Below are positions 44,533-55,262 of a stretch of 64,000 bases of DNA, in pieces. The position numbers were made by a program, and so were the translations under genes. Positions within the stretch are counted from its first letter, which is position 1. Every line of letters starts with the position of its first letter. This stretch comes from Pedobacter cryoconitis (GTDB lineage: Bacteria > Bacteroidota > Bacteroidia > Sphingobacteriales > Sphingobacteriaceae): assembly GCF_014200595.1 (NCBI RefSeq), contig NZ_JACHCG010000003.1, forward strand, positions 1 to 64,000. The letters are read 5' to 3'. The notes beneath the pieces are model-generated. The model was not told the origin of the DNA. It was given only the letters and a program-made list of their open reading frames with translations, and did not search any database.

Positions 44533-46248
44533 ATGAAGAAAAGATGGGTGCAGGCCGTAAAGGGTAAAGCAGAAACAACAGATTCGCTTGCACAGCAATT
44601 AAATATAGATACAAGTTTAGCTGAAATATTAGTACAACGGGGTATCTTGTCTTTTCAGGATGCTAAAGACTTCTTCAGGCCGCAACTCACGCAATTACAT
44701 GATCCTTTTTTAATGAAGGATATGGAGAAAGCTATTGCCAGAATCGATCTGGCACTGGCTGCCGGAGAAAATATCATGATTTATGGAGATTATGATGTGG
44801 ACGGAACAACCTCAGTAGCGCTTGCTTATAGTTTTTTCAGCCAGTTCACTTCTGCGATTGAATACTACATTCCTGACCGGCATAAAGAAGGGTACGGAAT
44901 TTCTACCGCAGGGATTGATCATGCAAAGGCGCGCGGGATTACCCTGATCATTGCACTGGATTGCGGAATTAAATCAAATGACAAGATTGATTATGCAAAT
45001 ACACTCGGTATAGATTTTATCATTTGTGACCACCATTTGCCGGGCGACGTACTGCCGGCAGCAATCGCCATCCTTGATCCTAAAAGATCAGATTGCCCTT
45101 ATCCGTTTAAAGAACTTGCTGGCTGTGGAATTGGTTTTAAACTGGCCCAGGCATATTGCCTGACGCACAATCTTCCGGCAGAAAATTACGAAAGATATCT
45201 TGATCTGGTTATGGTTTCCATTGCTGCGGATATTGTTCCGGTTAATGATGAGAACCGTACCCTTGCTTATTATGGGCTGATCAAATTAAATACAAACCCT
45301 TGCACAGGGCTGAAAGCATTAATGGATAGCTGCGGTAAAAACAAAGATTTTACCATTACCGATGTTGTATTCACTTTAGCACCGCGGATTAATGCCGCCG
45401 GACGGATGGATCATGGTAACCAGGCAGTTAAAATGTTATTGTGTACAGCGGATACGCTGGCCGCAGAACAAAGTCTTTTTATTAATTTACAGAATACAGA
45501 CCGCAAAACAACAGATCAGAATATTACCGCAGAGGCATTGGCATTGATTGATGAATCTGAAATCCTGATCAATAAAAAAACAACGGTAGTTTACAACGAC
45601 CAATGGAACAAAGGGGTGATTGGTATTGTCGCTTCCCGCCTGACAGAAAAATATTACAGGCCAACCATCGTTTTAACATTATCCAATGGGATGCTGACAG
45701 GGTCAGCACGTTCGGTACCAGGTTATGATCTGTATGAAGCGCTTTTAAGTTGTGCGGATTTACTGGAACAATTTGGCGGGCATAAGTTTGCAGCCGGGAT
45801 GACGATTAAGCCTGAAAACATTGAAGCTTTCGCTGAAAGGTTTGAAACTGTTGTTGCGGCGACCATAACAGAAAATTTACTTTGTCCGGAGATTTTGATT
45901 GACAATGAAATTTCATTGGCTCAGATTGATGGCAAGTTTCAGCGTATACTCGCTCAGATGGCACCTTTTGGCCCGGTTAACCCGGCCCCGGTATTTGTAA
46001 GCCATGATGTATTTTTCGTGGGAAGACCTTATATTGTAGGGGCAAAACATTTAAAGTTGAGTATTAAACAACAAAATTCCAGTATTTTTGAAACCATTGG
46101 ATTCGGACTGGCAGAATTTGAGCAACTATTAAAACCTGATCAACCTTTCTCTGTTTGTTATACGATAGAAGAAAATGTGTGGAAAGAGCAGAAGCGCCTG
46201 CAATTGAATATTAAAGCAATAGAGATAAATAACCAATCATATAAATGA
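44533..46248 (+). CDS. recJ: single-stranded-DNA-specific exonuclease RecJ
   Basis: A 571-residue DHH-family 5'-3' exonuclease acting in recombination and repair. Motifs: [31 protein letters not shown] (DHH) and the DHHA1 block [17 protein letters not shown] with [10 protein letters not shown], followed by the OB-fold. The length is normal for RecJ. Its stop overlaps the lptB start (ATGA). Confidence 0.97.
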   Translation: MKKRWVQAVKGKAETTDSLAQQLNIDTSLAEILVQRGILSFQDAKDFFRPQLTQLHDPFLMKDMEKAIARIDLALAAGENIMIYGDYDVDGTTSVALAYSFFSQFTSAIEYYIPDRHKEGYGISTAGIDHAKARGITLIIALDCGIKSNDKIDYANTLGIDFIICDHHLPGDVLPAAIAILDPKRSDCPYPFKELAGCGIGFKLAQAYCLTHNLPAENYERYLDLVMVSIAADIVPVNDENRTLAYYGLIKLNTNPCTGLKALMDSCGKNKDFTITDVVFTLAPRINAAGRMDHGNQAVKMLLCTADTLAAEQSLFINLQNTDRKTTDQNITAEALALIDESEILINKKTTVVYNDQWNKGVIGIVASRLTEKYYRPTIVLTLSNGMLTGSARSVPGYDLYEALLSCADLLEQFGGHKFAAGMTIKPENIEAFAERFETVVAATITENLLCPEILIDNEISLAQIDGKFQRILAQMAPFGPVNPAPVFVSHDVFFVGRPYIVGAKHLKLSIKQQNSSIFETIGFGLAEFEQLLKPDQPFSVCYTIEENVWKEQKRLQLNIKAIEINNQSYK

Positions 46249-46979
46249 TATTAAGAGCTGATAATCTTATAAAAAAATACAAACAGCGAACGGTCGTCAA
46301 CGATGTTTCGTTTAGTGTGAGTCAGGGGGAAATTGTAGGATTACTCGGCCCTAACGGAGCGGGAAAAACTACTTCCTTTTATATGATTGTAGGACTGATC
46401 AAACCCAATGAAGGTAATATCTACCTGGATGATGAAGACATCACCAAGGATGCGATGTACCGCAGGGCACAGAAAGGGATTGGTTATTTAGCACAGGAAG
46501 CCTCTGTTTTCAGAAAGCTGTCTGTTGAAGACAACATCCTGTCGATTCTGGAAATGACCACCATGACCAGGGTAGAACGTCAGGAAAAACTGGAAGAGTT
46601 GATTGATGAATTCAGTTTGCACAAAGTAAGAAGAAACCGGGGTGACCTTTTATCAGGAGGGGAACGCCGCAGGACAGAGATCGCAAGAGCACTTGCAGCA
46701 AGTCCTAATTTCATTTTACTGGATGAGCCATTTGCGGGGGTAGACCCTATTGCTGTAGAGGAAATCCAGACTATCGTTGCCAAACTCAGAAATAAAAATA
46801 TCGGTATCCTGATTACCGACCACAATGTTCAGGAAACACTTTCCATTACGGACCGGGCCTATTTGCTATTTGAAGGTAAAATACTGGAGTCTGGTACTCC
46901 CGAGGTACTTGCCGCCAATGAAATGGTAAGAAAAGTCTACCTGGGTTCCAATTTTGTACTTCGCAGTAAAAACTTATAA
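46245..46979 (+). CDS. lptB: LPS export ABC transporter ATPase LptB
   Basis: A 244-residue ATPase with Walker [10 protein letters not shown], the Q loop [13 protein letters not shown], signature [16 protein letters not shown] and Walker [14 protein letters not shown]. The [12 protein letters not shown] pattern is specific to LptB rather than amino acid transporters. It powers LptFG extraction of lipopolysaccharide. It overlaps recJ by four bases, a pairing often seen in Bacteroidota. Confidence 0.95.
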   Translation: MILRADNLIKKYKQRTVVNDVSFSVSQGEIVGLLGPNGAGKTTSFYMIVGLIKPNEGNIYLDDEDITKDAMYRRAQKGIGYLAQEASVFRKLSVEDNILSILEMTTMTRVERQEKLEELIDEFSLHKVRRNRGDLLSGGERRRTEIARALAASPNFILLDEPFAGVDPIAVEEIQTIVAKLRNKNIGILITDHNVQETLSITDRAYLLFEGKILESGTPEVLAANEMVRKVYLGSNFVLRSKNL

Positions 46980-46987
46980 TCTATCGT

Positions 46988-48502
46988 ATGGCAATTGTAA
47001 ATTCTATTTTCACCTGGTATATGAAAAAGCGTGTCCACCAGATAGAGCTTTTCATGAAATATCCGATAGATGTCCAGGAGGAATGGTTTCACACCCTGAT
47101 TTCCTGTGCGGAGAACACAGAATGGGGAAAGAAATATGATTATAAGTCTATTGAAACCCCGGAACAGTTTAAACAGCGTGTTCCACTTCAAAATTACGAT
47201 TCCTTAAAACCTTATATCGAACGGATGCTGCAAGGGGAACAAAATATTCTCTGGCCTTCAGAGATTAAATGGTTCGCTAAATCATCCGGTACAACCAGTG
47301 ACAGAAGTAAATTTATCCCGGTCTCTCCTGAGGCTTTAGAAGAATGCCACTTTAAAGGTGGAAAGGATATGATCTCGATCTTCTGCAATAACAAACCTTC
47401 CAACCAGATCCTGACCGGGAAAGCGCTTGTATTAGGTGGCAGTCATCAAATCAACCAGTTAAATGAAGATTCTTTTTATGGAGATCTATCAGCTGTACTG
47501 ATCAAAAACCTGCCAATGTGGGCGGAATACTACCGCACGCCGGATATTTCAATCGCTTTGATGGATGATTACGAACAAAAAATGGACCGTATGGCAGAGG
47601 CCACCATTAAAGAGAACGTAACCAACATTTCTGGTGTACCGACGTGGACTATTGTACTTGCTAAAAAGGTACTGGAAATTACAGGTAAAAAGAATTTACT
47701 GGAAGTATGGCCAAATCTGGAGCTTTACTTTCATGGTGCGGTTAATTTCAGTCCTTACAGAGAGCAGTTTAAAGAATTGATCCCCAGAGAGGATATGTAT
47801 TACCTGGAAACCTACAATGCTTCTGAGGGCTTCTTTGGTATACAGGATCAGAAGAATTCGGAAGAGATGTTGTTAATGCTGGATTATGGGATATACTATG
47901 AGTTTTTACCTTTAGAACAGCTTTGTGATGATAACCCGGTTACCTTAAGTCTTGGAGAGGTAGAATTGTATAAAAACTATGCTATTATCATTTCTACCAA
48001 TGCTGGTTTATGGCGTTATGTAATTGGAGATACGGTTCAATTTACTTCTTTATCCCCTTTCAGGATCAAAATTACAGGCCGCACTAAACATTTTATCAAT
48101 GCTTTTGGCGAAGAAGTGATTATTGACAATGCGGAACAGGCGATCAGTAAAGCATGCAGGGAAACTGGTGCAGCATTTAAAGATTATACTGCCTGCCCTA
48201 TTTATTTTAAAGGAAATGATGCCGGAGGACATGAATGGATCATAGAATTTGATCAGCAGCCTGATAATTTTGAGAAATTCGTAGATGTACTTGATCAGAC
48301 CCTCAGAGATATCAATTCTGATTATGATGCCAAACGCTTTAACAACATGGCACTTTGCAGACCCAAAGTTCACAATGCACCAAAAGATACTTTTTATAAC
48401 TGGCTGAAATCAAAAGGTAAATTGGGCGGACAACATAAAGTACCCCGTCTGGCTAATGAAAGAAAGTATGTAGATGAAATTTTACCAATGCTAAACGCTT
48501 AA
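46988..48502 (+). CDS. GH3-family acyl-adenylate-forming protein
   Basis: The 504-residue protein matches the GH3 auxin-responsive promoter family by length and blocks such as [19 protein letters not shown] (nucleotide-binding loop), [15 protein letters not shown] and YVIGDTVQF. Plant GH3 enzymes join acyl acids to amino acids; bacterial members are widespread in Bacteroidota but their substrates are unknown. It starts nine bases after lptB. Its stop overlaps that of the convergent GH19 gene in a TTAA. Confidence 0.88.
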   Translation: MAIVNSIFTWYMKKRVHQIELFMKYPIDVQEEWFHTLISCAENTEWGKKYDYKSIETPEQFKQRVPLQNYDSLKPYIERMLQGEQNILWPSEIKWFAKSSGTTSDRSKFIPVSPEALEECHFKGGKDMISIFCNNKPSNQILTGKALVLGGSHQINQLNEDSFYGDLSAVLIKNLPMWAEYYRTPDISIALMDDYEQKMDRMAEATIKENVTNISGVPTWTIVLAKKVLEITGKKNLLEVWPNLELYFHGAVNFSPYREQFKELIPREDMYYLETYNASEGFFGIQDQKNSEEMLLMLDYGIYYEFLPLEQLCDDNPVTLSLGEVELYKNYAIIISTNAGLWRYVIGDTVQFTSLSPFRIKITGRTKHFINAFGEEVIIDNAEQAISKACRETGAAFKDYTACPIYFKGNDAGGHEWIIEFDQQPDNFEKFVDVLDQTLRDINSDYDAKRFNNMALCRPKVHNAPKDTFYNWLKSKGKLGGQHKVPRLANERKYVDEILPMLNA

Positions 48503-49479
48503 GGAAAGGGCTGCATAGTTCCGCAGGAACATTTCCTGGTATCAGTTACACCGAATGCACGTAAGTAGTACTGATAATAATCAGTTCTGTTTTTCATGGC
48601 TGCTACAGCATCTCCATGGTTACATTCAATTGCGCCATTGATAATATTGGTCACCAGTCCAAATCCGGCAACCCAGCCCTTTGCCTGATCCGCAGCTGAA
48701 GGCTTCCATTTCCCGGTAATCACTTCATGTGCGGAAGGTTTAACTCCCTGAGGGGTCATCCAAAAATAGATTGCAGTTTCAAAAGCAACAACAGGGTCTT
48801 TAAGGATCAGATCGGGATCAGAGAGTAATTTGTTTTTGTCTCCAAAGATACAGGCTGAAGCAAAGCCATAATTTCCGTTATAACTTAATTGAAGCGGGCC
48901 GCGTCCGTAATATTTCTTACCCGCAACCGCAGGATAAACCACATTCGCAGCGATATAGGCATTTGTCGTATCCAGTTCTCTTTTCAGCATCAGCCCATCA
49001 TTAAATTTACCGTCAGCTCCATCCCTTGTTTCATGGGCGGCCTGTGCAAAAAAAGCAGCCAATTCTTTTTGATTGATCTTCTGATCTGCACTGTTACAGA
49101 ACAGACCATAGTCAATAGTGACAGTCGTATATTCTTTTTGCTGCGCCCAGGCCTCATTCCAATCTTTATCCTGACGAACAATGCTCTTTTTTCCAGTGCG
49201 CTGGTCAGTTCTGGTAATTTTATAAATAAAAGGCCCTCTTTTCTCTACTTGAATTTTTACCTGTGCTAAATTCTGAACAGCTTTCAGCAAAGAAGGATAA
49301 GTATAGAACTTACTTCTCAATGGGAAAAGCTTGTTAAAAGCAGTAGCAGTGAGTAAAGAAGGAAATGCAAACTTAGCGTCTTTGTAACCAGAATTGTTTA
49401 ACTTGAAAGCGCTGGCAGGGATGACAGCACATAAACAACATAGCACAACAGCAATAATTTTAACGCCTTTTTGTTTCAT
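48499..49479 (-). CDS. secreted GH19 chitinase/lysozyme-like protein
   Basis: A 326-residue protein with a signal peptide ([18 protein letters not shown]). The catalytic domain has the GH19 hallmarks [12 protein letters not shown] (proton-donor Glu), [18 protein letters not shown] and [15 protein letters not shown]19 enzymes cleave chitin or, in bacteria and phages, peptidoglycan. The C-terminus ends in a short Cys pair (RKCSCGTMQ). It stands alone on its strand. Confidence 0.92.
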   Translation of the reverse strand: MKQKGVKIIAVVLCCLCAVIPASAFKLNNSGYKDAKFAFPSLLTATAFNKLFPLRSKFYTYPSLLKAVQNLAQVKIQVEKRGPFIYKITRTDQRTGKKSIVRQDKDWNEAWAQQKEYTTVTIDYGLFCNSADQKINQKELAAFFAQAAHETRDGADGKFNDGLMLKRELDTTNAYIAANVVYPAVAGKKYYGRGPLQLSYNGNYGFASACIFGDKNKLLSDPDLILKDPVVAFETAIYFWMTPQGVKPSAHEVITGKWKPSAADQAKGWVAGFGLVTNIINGAIECNHGDAVAAMKNRTDYYQYYLRAFGVTDTRKCSCGTMQPFP

Positions 49480-49812
49480 ATCTTTCAGTTCAGGTTTAAA
49501 ATAACATGAATATCATGTTTTTTTCAGACCTGTGAATATAGAAACTTAATAAATCCCAGGCAAAGTCTAATTATACTCATAGCTTATAAGGATGAATAAT
49601 ATTGATACATAAACATACACGGACCGGTCATTGTAATTCTTTTACTTTTATAGTTAATCAGCATCGTTTTATAAAAAGAACAATTTATACAACAATCAAA
49701 CCAGTTTTTTGTTTAATGCATAATATTATTCTTAGGATTTCTTTTTATGCCCGGTCAAACCAGGCTAAAACGTGCCTTATGATGTAACCACGGATGCCCT
49801 GAATTAAAATCG
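49480..49812. other. 333-base intergenic region, no gene seen
   Basis: AT-rich spacer between divergent genes. It contains a small perfect hairpin AACATGA-ATA-TCATGTT at 49503-49519 followed by T on the plus strand, but no plus-strand gene precedes it. A frame at 49602-49787 has no coding features. Promoters for both flanking genes must lie here but no exact TAnnTTTG was seen in the right place. Confidence 0.6.
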
Positions 49813-51024
49813 ATGACAAATAATAAAACGCCGGATGATCTTATTCCTACGAATGATGAGATCAGATTAAAAAAGCTATACCAATATGAAATTCTGGACA
49901 CCCATTCTGAAACGGATTTTGATACGATAGCTTTAATGGCGGCCGAAATATTCGGAACTAAGAAAGCTTTTGTAACTTTTGTTGATAAAGGACATGTTTT
50001 CGTAAAAGCAAGCAGCAGCAAAATTGAGGTTGACCATATTTCCAGAGCTTACGGCCTTTGCTCACTGAGCATTATGGAGGATGACCTGACTATTTTTTAC
50101 GACACTCATCAATTTCCGGAGTTAATGAAAAACCCTTATATCTCCAGACCGGGAGGTGTACGGTTTTATGCAGCGGCACAGATCAGAACTGCTGATGGGT
50201 TTGCACTGGGTACAGTTTGCGTTTTAGATGCAGAACCCCGGGCCACAGTAACCGATCATCAGTCCAAAATGCTCCTGTTACTTTCCAGAATGGTTATGGA
50301 GAAGCTGGAAACCCGCATGGTCAACAGAAAAATTGTAAGAGCTTATGATGACAGGCTGCATCGTCTGGCCCATGATATGAAAAATCCGATTACATCAATT
50401 TCATTGTATGCGCAGTTGCTGGGCAGTCGTGAAATGACAAGTGAAAAGGTATTTGCTATGGCCGCCAAAATTGAGAGCTCTTCTAAAGGAGTAGAGAAAA
50501 AGCTTAACAATCTGCTAACCGATGCCAGAAGTGAGAATTCGCTTGTTGAACTCGTGCATGAGCCGGTCATTATTACCGACTTGCTTTTACAGATGCAGCA
50601 GTCGTTTGAGCTGTCACTTATTGCGAAAAACCAAACTTTAATCATTAACAATGAACTGTCTGTTTTAATATACGCGGACCGGGAACGGATACTGGACGTA
50701 CTGGACAATTTACTGAGCAATGCCATGAAGTATTCTTATGAAGGAGCTACTATTGTTATCAATACTTCGCTGGCCGAAGACGAATTGATCATTGAGTTCA
50801 AAGATGAAGGTCTCGGCCTGAGTGAAGAGGATATGAAAAAGCTATTTACGAAATTCGCAAAATTAAGCGCTATTCCTACAGCACATGAAAAATCTTATGG
50901 TTTAGGTTTGTTTATTGTGAAGATGCTTGTGGAAAGCCATAAGGGCAAAGTATGGGCAGAAAGTGAAGGTAAAAACTTTGGAAGCTCTTTTTTCATCTCT
51001 CTGCCCACTTATAAACAAGGATAG
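49813..51024 (+). CDS. GAF-domain sensor histidine kinase
   Basis: A 403-residue soluble kinase. A GAF-type sensor occupies residues ~20-165 (RLKKLYQYEILDTHSETDFD, the common opening of these kinases, with FGTKKAFVTFVD). The HisKA helix has the phospho-acceptor His in RLAHDMKNPITS, and the ATPase domain has NLLSNAMKYS, DEGLGLSEEDM and SYGLGLFIVKML. There are no membrane segments, so the signal is cytoplasmic. The cognate regulator is not encoded next to it. Confidence 0.93.
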   Translation: MTNNKTPDDLIPTNDEIRLKKLYQYEILDTHSETDFDTIALMAAEIFGTKKAFVTFVDKGHVFVKASSSKIEVDHISRAYGLCSLSIMEDDLTIFYDTHQFPELMKNPYISRPGGVRFYAAAQIRTADGFALGTVCVLDAEPRATVTDHQSKMLLLLSRMVMEKLETRMVNRKIVRAYDDRLHRLAHDMKNPITSISLYAQLLGSREMTSEKVFAMAAKIESSSKGVEKKLNNLLTDARSENSLVELVHEPVIITDLLLQMQQSFELSLIAKNQTLIINNELSVLIYADRERILDVLDNLLSNAMKYSYEGATIVINTSLAEDELIIEFKDEGLGLSEEDMKKLFTKFAKLSAIPTAHEKSYGLGLFIVKMLVESHKGKVWAESEGKNFGSSFFISLPTYKQG

Positions 51025-51027
51025 CTA

Positions 51028-53409
51028 TTATAGGATTCCTGCCATGTAAGGGTCAGAAACAGATTCTTCCCCTGTTTCCACGTGCCCTGCATATTGTCTG
51101 CTATAAGCTTCATCTGTGGTTAAAATTGTAAAATCATACCAGCCCGAATTCTTTCCAAGGTTTAGTACAACCTGTTCTTTACTTTTAGGTTTCAATTGAA
51201 CTTTTTGCGGATTACCTGCATATACGCCCTGTTTGATTTCCAGCGTTAAAGCCGTTGTCCCTTTATTTTCCAATAGTATACTGACGTTTCCACTGAGTTT
51301 TTCCTTTAACAAACCTGATTTCTCATAAGTGCAGTTTACGGTAAGTTCCGGATCATTTTTACTGCCTTTAAAATGTCTGAAAAATCCATTGGGGCCTCTA
51401 ACCAGCAGGTTATAATTTTCAGTTTTAAATTTACTCAGCTGAAGCTGGTGTGTTACCTGATCTCCGGCATTAACCGCGTAATCCCAGTTTTTACCAGCTA
51501 CTTCAGCATATGGATTTAAGGAAGTTACATTGAATGCCGAACCTACAGGTTCCAGTAATTGTCCAAATCCTGTTTTACCAGATTCAAATCTTAATTCTAT
51601 CGCTGTTTTATCTGCATTCAGATTAGCTTCTGCAAATAATTGGTAAGGCAGGGCACAGGCTTTCCTTGTTCCCTTTTCTTGTACTGGCATAGCCGCTGGT
51701 GATGCGAAAGAAAATGGTGCGTTGGTATTGATTGCGGCTATTTCTGCTACAGTTAGTGCATCAGGGGTAACCTGTGCAGGTTTATTCTTTGCATTTTGAA
51801 TACTAGTCACTACTTCCTCTTTTTTCAGGGATTCAGGGTTAACCAGTTTTTCTCCGTTATAAGGTCTGAATACTGAGGTTAAGTCCCCGCAGACTGCCCT
51901 TCTCCAGTCACTGATATTATTATTTTTAATCTTTTTACCTGTCTTTTTACTTAAGAATTTCTCCAGGAATTGCTGTGAAGAGGTATGATCAAATACTTGT
52001 GAATTCACATATCCTCCTTTACTCCATGGTGAAGCAATCAGCATAGGTACCCGATAACCTAAACCTAGCGGACTACCCATTTTAGCTTCCCATTCTACAT
52101 CAATATTCATTTTTGAAGAGACTTTTCCAGTCTCCGGATCATTGGGGTTCGGGGCTACAAATGGTGGAATATGGTCAAAATAGCCATCATTTTCATCATA
52201 AGTTAAAACAAAAATTGTCTTTTTCCAGACTTCAGGGTTCTTAGTCAGAATATCAATGGCTTCGGACACATACCAGGTTCCATATAAAGGGGAACTGGTG
52301 TGATCTGAGAAGCGCTGAGGGGCAACTAACCAGGAAACAGCAGGTAATTTTCCCTGATCTACATCTGCTCTGAACTGGTGGAAAATATCATTTTTAGGAA
52401 TATCCACTGTCTCCTTTTTACCCTGATCATCGGTATAAGTGAAGGGTTCAAGCTCCAGATAATCTCCTGGTATATTGATGTTGGTCGCAAATGCTTTATC
52501 AATCAGGTTTCTTTCCTTCTGGCTCAGTTTATTATATTTCGCAGTAACTTGTTCTGCTGTTAAAATTTCTTTTTTATTAGTCTGGTCACCATGTTTGCGG
52601 AAATAGGCAGAAAGTTTAACGTTGTATCTTTTCACATATTCCAAAGGGTTATCTCCATAGTTATCTACCCAGTCACCAACTCTTTTATCTTGTAAATTTG
52701 CTGTCCAGAGTTCGTTCTGATAGACCTTCCAGGATACGCCATGGTCTTCCAGCAGTTCGGGGAAAGTATCCCAGTCTACAAAAGTACCAGAATGAGATTC
52801 AGCCTGCGAATTATTCACTACTGCTACAGCTTTTCCATTTTGCTGCGGACGGATCGTACCTGACCAGAAGAATAGCCTGTTTGGCGTAGTACCGGTTAGT
52901 GAAGAACAGAAACTATGGTCACAAATGGTAAAGGCATCAGCCAGCGCATAATAAAACGGAATATCAGTACGCTCGTAGTGCCCCAGGGTCATGAGAGTTT
53001 TTACAGGTACCCATTTATCATACTTCCCTTTATTACGTGCTGCAACCTGATCATTCCAGGAATGAGGCAACCCACCCTGCCAGGTAATTTTAGTTTTGTT
53101 AATATCTATGTGGAAAGGTGCAAAAGTATTTCCAGAAGCGTCCTGTTGCAGCCACACTTTATTCTTGTTGGGCAAAATTGCTGCGCGAGGATCATTAAAT
53201 CCACGTACACCACTCAGTTTACCAAACATATGATCAAAAGAACGGTTTTCCTGCATCAGGAACACCACGTGTTCTGCATCATAAAAAGTGGTTCCGGGAT
53301 CTGCTTCAATTGCCATTGCCTTTTGTATCGACATCGGAATTACGTTGGCTAAACCGGCAGCACCAGAAAACATTGCTGCTTTCTTTAAAAAGTCTCTTCT
53401 GGAATTCAT
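51028..53409 (-). CDS. Tat-exported phosphocholine-specific phospholipase C
   Basis: A 793-residue enzyme with twin-arginine signal NSRRDFLKKAAMFSGAAGLA and the phosphoesterase domain opening HVVFLMQENRSFDHMFGKLSG (E-N metal site), NRLFFWSGT, DENDGYFDH and RVPMLIASPW. Two DUF756 C-terminal domains occupy ~residues 590-780. It hydrolyses phosphatidylcholine/sphingomyelin-type lipids to release phosphocholine, giving access to phosphate and choline. It stops four bases from the convergent kinase gene. Confidence 0.93.
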   Translation of the reverse strand: MNSRRDFLKKAAMFSGAAGLANVIPMSIQKAMAIEADPGTTFYDAEHVVFLMQENRSFDHMFGKLSGVRGFNDPRAAILPNKNKVWLQQDASGNTFAPFHIDINKTKITWQGGLPHSWNDQVAARNKGKYDKWVPVKTLMTLGHYERTDIPFYYALADAFTICDHSFCSSLTGTTPNRLFFWSGTIRPQQNGKAVAVVNNSQAESHSGTFVDWDTFPELLEDHGVSWKVYQNELWTANLQDKRVGDWVDNYGDNPLEYVKRYNVKLSAYFRKHGDQTNKKEILTAEQVTAKYNKLSQKERNLIDKAFATNINIPGDYLELEPFTYTDDQGKKETVDIPKNDIFHQFRADVDQGKLPAVSWLVAPQRFSDHTSSPLYGTWYVSEAIDILTKNPEVWKKTIFVLTYDENDGYFDHIPPFVAPNPNDPETGKVSSKMNIDVEWEAKMGSPLGLGYRVPMLIASPWSKGGYVNSQVFDHTSSQQFLEKFLSKKTGKKIKNNNISDWRRAVCGDLTSVFRPYNGEKLVNPESLKKEEVVTSIQNAKNKPAQVTPDALTVAEIAAINTNAPFSFASPAAMPVQEKGTRKACALPYQLFAEANLNADKTAIELRFESGKTGFGQLLEPVGSAFNVTSLNPYAEVAGKNWDYAVNAGDQVTHQLQLSKFKTENYNLLVRGPNGFFRHFKGSKNDPELTVNCTYEKSGLLKEKLSGNVSILLENKGTTALTLEIKQGVYAGNPQKVQLKPKSKEQVVLNLGKNSGWYDFTILTTDEAYSRQYAGHVETGEESVSDPYMAGIL

Positions 53410-53497
53410 TCTTGTTAATCAAATTATGTGTATCAATCTAATAAAGCGCATTTTAGCTATCAAATTATAAGAAATATTTATAATTAATGCGCTGTAA

Positions 53498-53505
53498 CAA
53501 AGATA
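53498..53505 (-). promoter_or_regulatory. -7 promoter box of the phospholipase C gene
   Basis: The minus strand reads TATCTTTGTTACAG with an exact TAnnTTTG, about 88 bases upstream of the ATG at 53409. No clear -33 partner was found. Confidence 0.45.
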
Positions 53506-53557
53506 TTGCCCACATAAATCTTTAGTGTAAAGCCTTTATTAAACTTCGGTCAGCTGT

Positions 53558-55219
53558 TTAAACTTCAGCCAGGTACTTGTGTACAAAGCTGATTGCCATA
53601 GAGCCTTCCCCTACTGCGGAGGCTACTCTGTTCATCGCGCCCGAACGCACATCACCTGCGGCAAAAATACCTGCACAACTGGTTTCTAATAAAAACGGGT
53701 CTCTTTTCAGTTTCCATGTTTTATTGAAATTCTCATAATTTCTCAATTCACGGCCAGTTTCAATGAAACCTTTTTCATCTTTCAGGATATCCAGCTTCAA
53801 CCAGTCTGTATAGGGCTTAGCGCCTATAAAAATATAAAGTGCCGCAGCCTCTTCTTCCCTGGTTTCTTTTGTTTTGACATTAATCAGCACCAGTTTCTCC
53901 AAACACTTGTCTCCTTTGGCTTCAATGACTTCGGTGTTTCCTAAAACATGCACATTCGGTGTATGCCCGATCTGATCAATCAGGTAAGAGGACATAGTTG
54001 ATGTCAAATCATCTTTACGGACAACGATGTTGACACTACAAGCAAATTTTGACAAATACATTGCTGCCTGCCCCGCTGAATTGCCTCCACCTATAATATA
54101 AACATTTTTATCCCTGCAAGCACTGGCTTCTGTAGTGGCAGCTCCATAATAAATACCTGCACCAGTCAGATCAGAAACACCTTTTACTTCCAGTTTCCGG
54201 TAATCCACACCTGTGGTGATGATTACCGAACGGCTGATAATCTCCGGGCCATCTTCCAGAATAATAGTTTTATAACCATCTTTTTGTTTAATATCACTCA
54301 CCGATTGCGGAGATAAGAAGCCAGCACCCAAACGTACAGCCTGGCTGATTGCCCTTCTGGTCAGATCTGCTCCACTCAATCCAGCCGGAAAGCCCAGATA
54401 GTTTTCGATCCTTGAACTTGTTCCCGCCTGTCCTCCGGGAGCTTTACGCTCGATCATCAGTGTTTTTAATCCTTCAGAAGCCCCATAAACTGCTGCAGCC
54501 AAACCTGCCGGGCCTGCGCCAATAATCACCACATCGTACATGTCATGAATGATTTCCGGGTTCTTCCCTATTTTAGCTGCAATTTCCTTAATGGAAGGTT
54601 TAGTTAAAAATGTTCCGTCATCCATTAAAACTACTGGCAGATCATCATTTGTCAGCTTATTAAGCGTCAATAAACTGGTCGCATCAGGATTGGTCTGCAC
54701 ATCCATCCACCGGTATGGAATCAGATTACTGGCTAAATAGTCTTTGACCACATGCGATAATGGGGAGAACTGAAAACCGACCACTCTGATTCCTTTAAAT
54801 TCAGGTGTATAATCACCTTGCCAGTCATCCAGCAGGTCATTGATCACAGGATAGAGTTTATCTTCTGGCGGATCCCATGGCTTAATCAGATAATAATCCA
54901 GTTTTACCTCATTGATAGCTTTAATTGCAGCTTCGGTATCAGAATAAGCGGTCAGTAAAACACGCTTCGCTTCGGGATAAATCAGCATTGCCTTTTCCAG
55001 AAAAGCTACGCCTTCCATTTCGGGCATCCGCTGGTCGCATAAAAATAAAGCGACCACATCGGCACTGTTTTTAAGTTCGATCAGCATATCTAATGCTTCC
55101 TGAGCAGAAGTAGTGCTTAATATTTTGTATTCTTTACCGTATTTTATTTTCAGATCGCGGCTGATTGCGCGCAAAACCTGAGGGTCATCATCTATAGAAA
55201 AAATTATAGGAAGGTTCAT
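53558..55219 (-). CDS. fused response regulator / thioredoxin reductase-like flavoprotein
   Basis: The 553-residue protein has three parts. Residues 1-125 are a receiver domain (D10, D11, phospho-acceptor D62 in LCDQRMPEMEG, K113). Residues ~143-218 look like a glutaredoxin fold in which the CPxC site reads S152-P-L-S155 (FSPLSHVVKDYLASNLIPY, then LPVVLMDDG). Residues ~226-553 are a thioredoxin reductase-like FAD/NADPH module (GAGPAGLAAA, GGGNSAGQAAMYLS, GIFAAGDVRSG), but the CATC position reads G359-A-A-T362. FAD and NADPH sites are intact, so it probably transfers electrons to a non-standard acceptor under phosphorylation control. The kinase upstream is 43 bases away. Confidence 0.92.
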   Translation of the reverse strand: MNLPIIFSIDDDPQVLRAISRDLKIKYGKEYKILSTTSAQEALDMLIELKNSADVVALFLCDQRMPEMEGVAFLEKAMLIYPEAKRVLLTAYSDTEAAIKAINEVKLDYYLIKPWDPPEDKLYPVINDLLDDWQGDYTPEFKGIRVVGFQFSPLSHVVKDYLASNLIPYRWMDVQTNPDATSLLTLNKLTNDDLPVVLMDDGTFLTKPSIKEIAAKIGKNPEIIHDMYDVVIIGAGPAGLAAAVYGASEGLKTLMIERKAPGGQAGTSSRIENYLGFPAGLSGADLTRRAISQAVRLGAGFLSPQSVSDIKQKDGYKTIILEDGPEIISRSVIITTGVDYRKLEVKGVSDLTGAGIYYGAATTEASACRDKNVYIIGGGNSAGQAAMYLSKFACSVNIVVRKDDLTSTMSSYLIDQIGHTPNVHVLGNTEVIEAKGDKCLEKLVLINVKTKETREEEAAALYIFIGAKPYTDWLKLDILKDEKGFIETGRELRNYENFNKTWKLKRDPFLLETSCAGIFAAGDVRSGAMNRVASAVGEGSMAISFVHKYLAEV

Positions 55220-55262
55220 CTTTTATACTAATTTAAAATTCGTTAAACAGCTTATCAAGCCA

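Noticed and set aside
49503..49524. Small hairpin plus T run considered as a terminator
   Set aside because: No plus-strand gene precedes it, and on the minus strand it is upstream of the GH19 start; it may be chance in AT-rich DNA.
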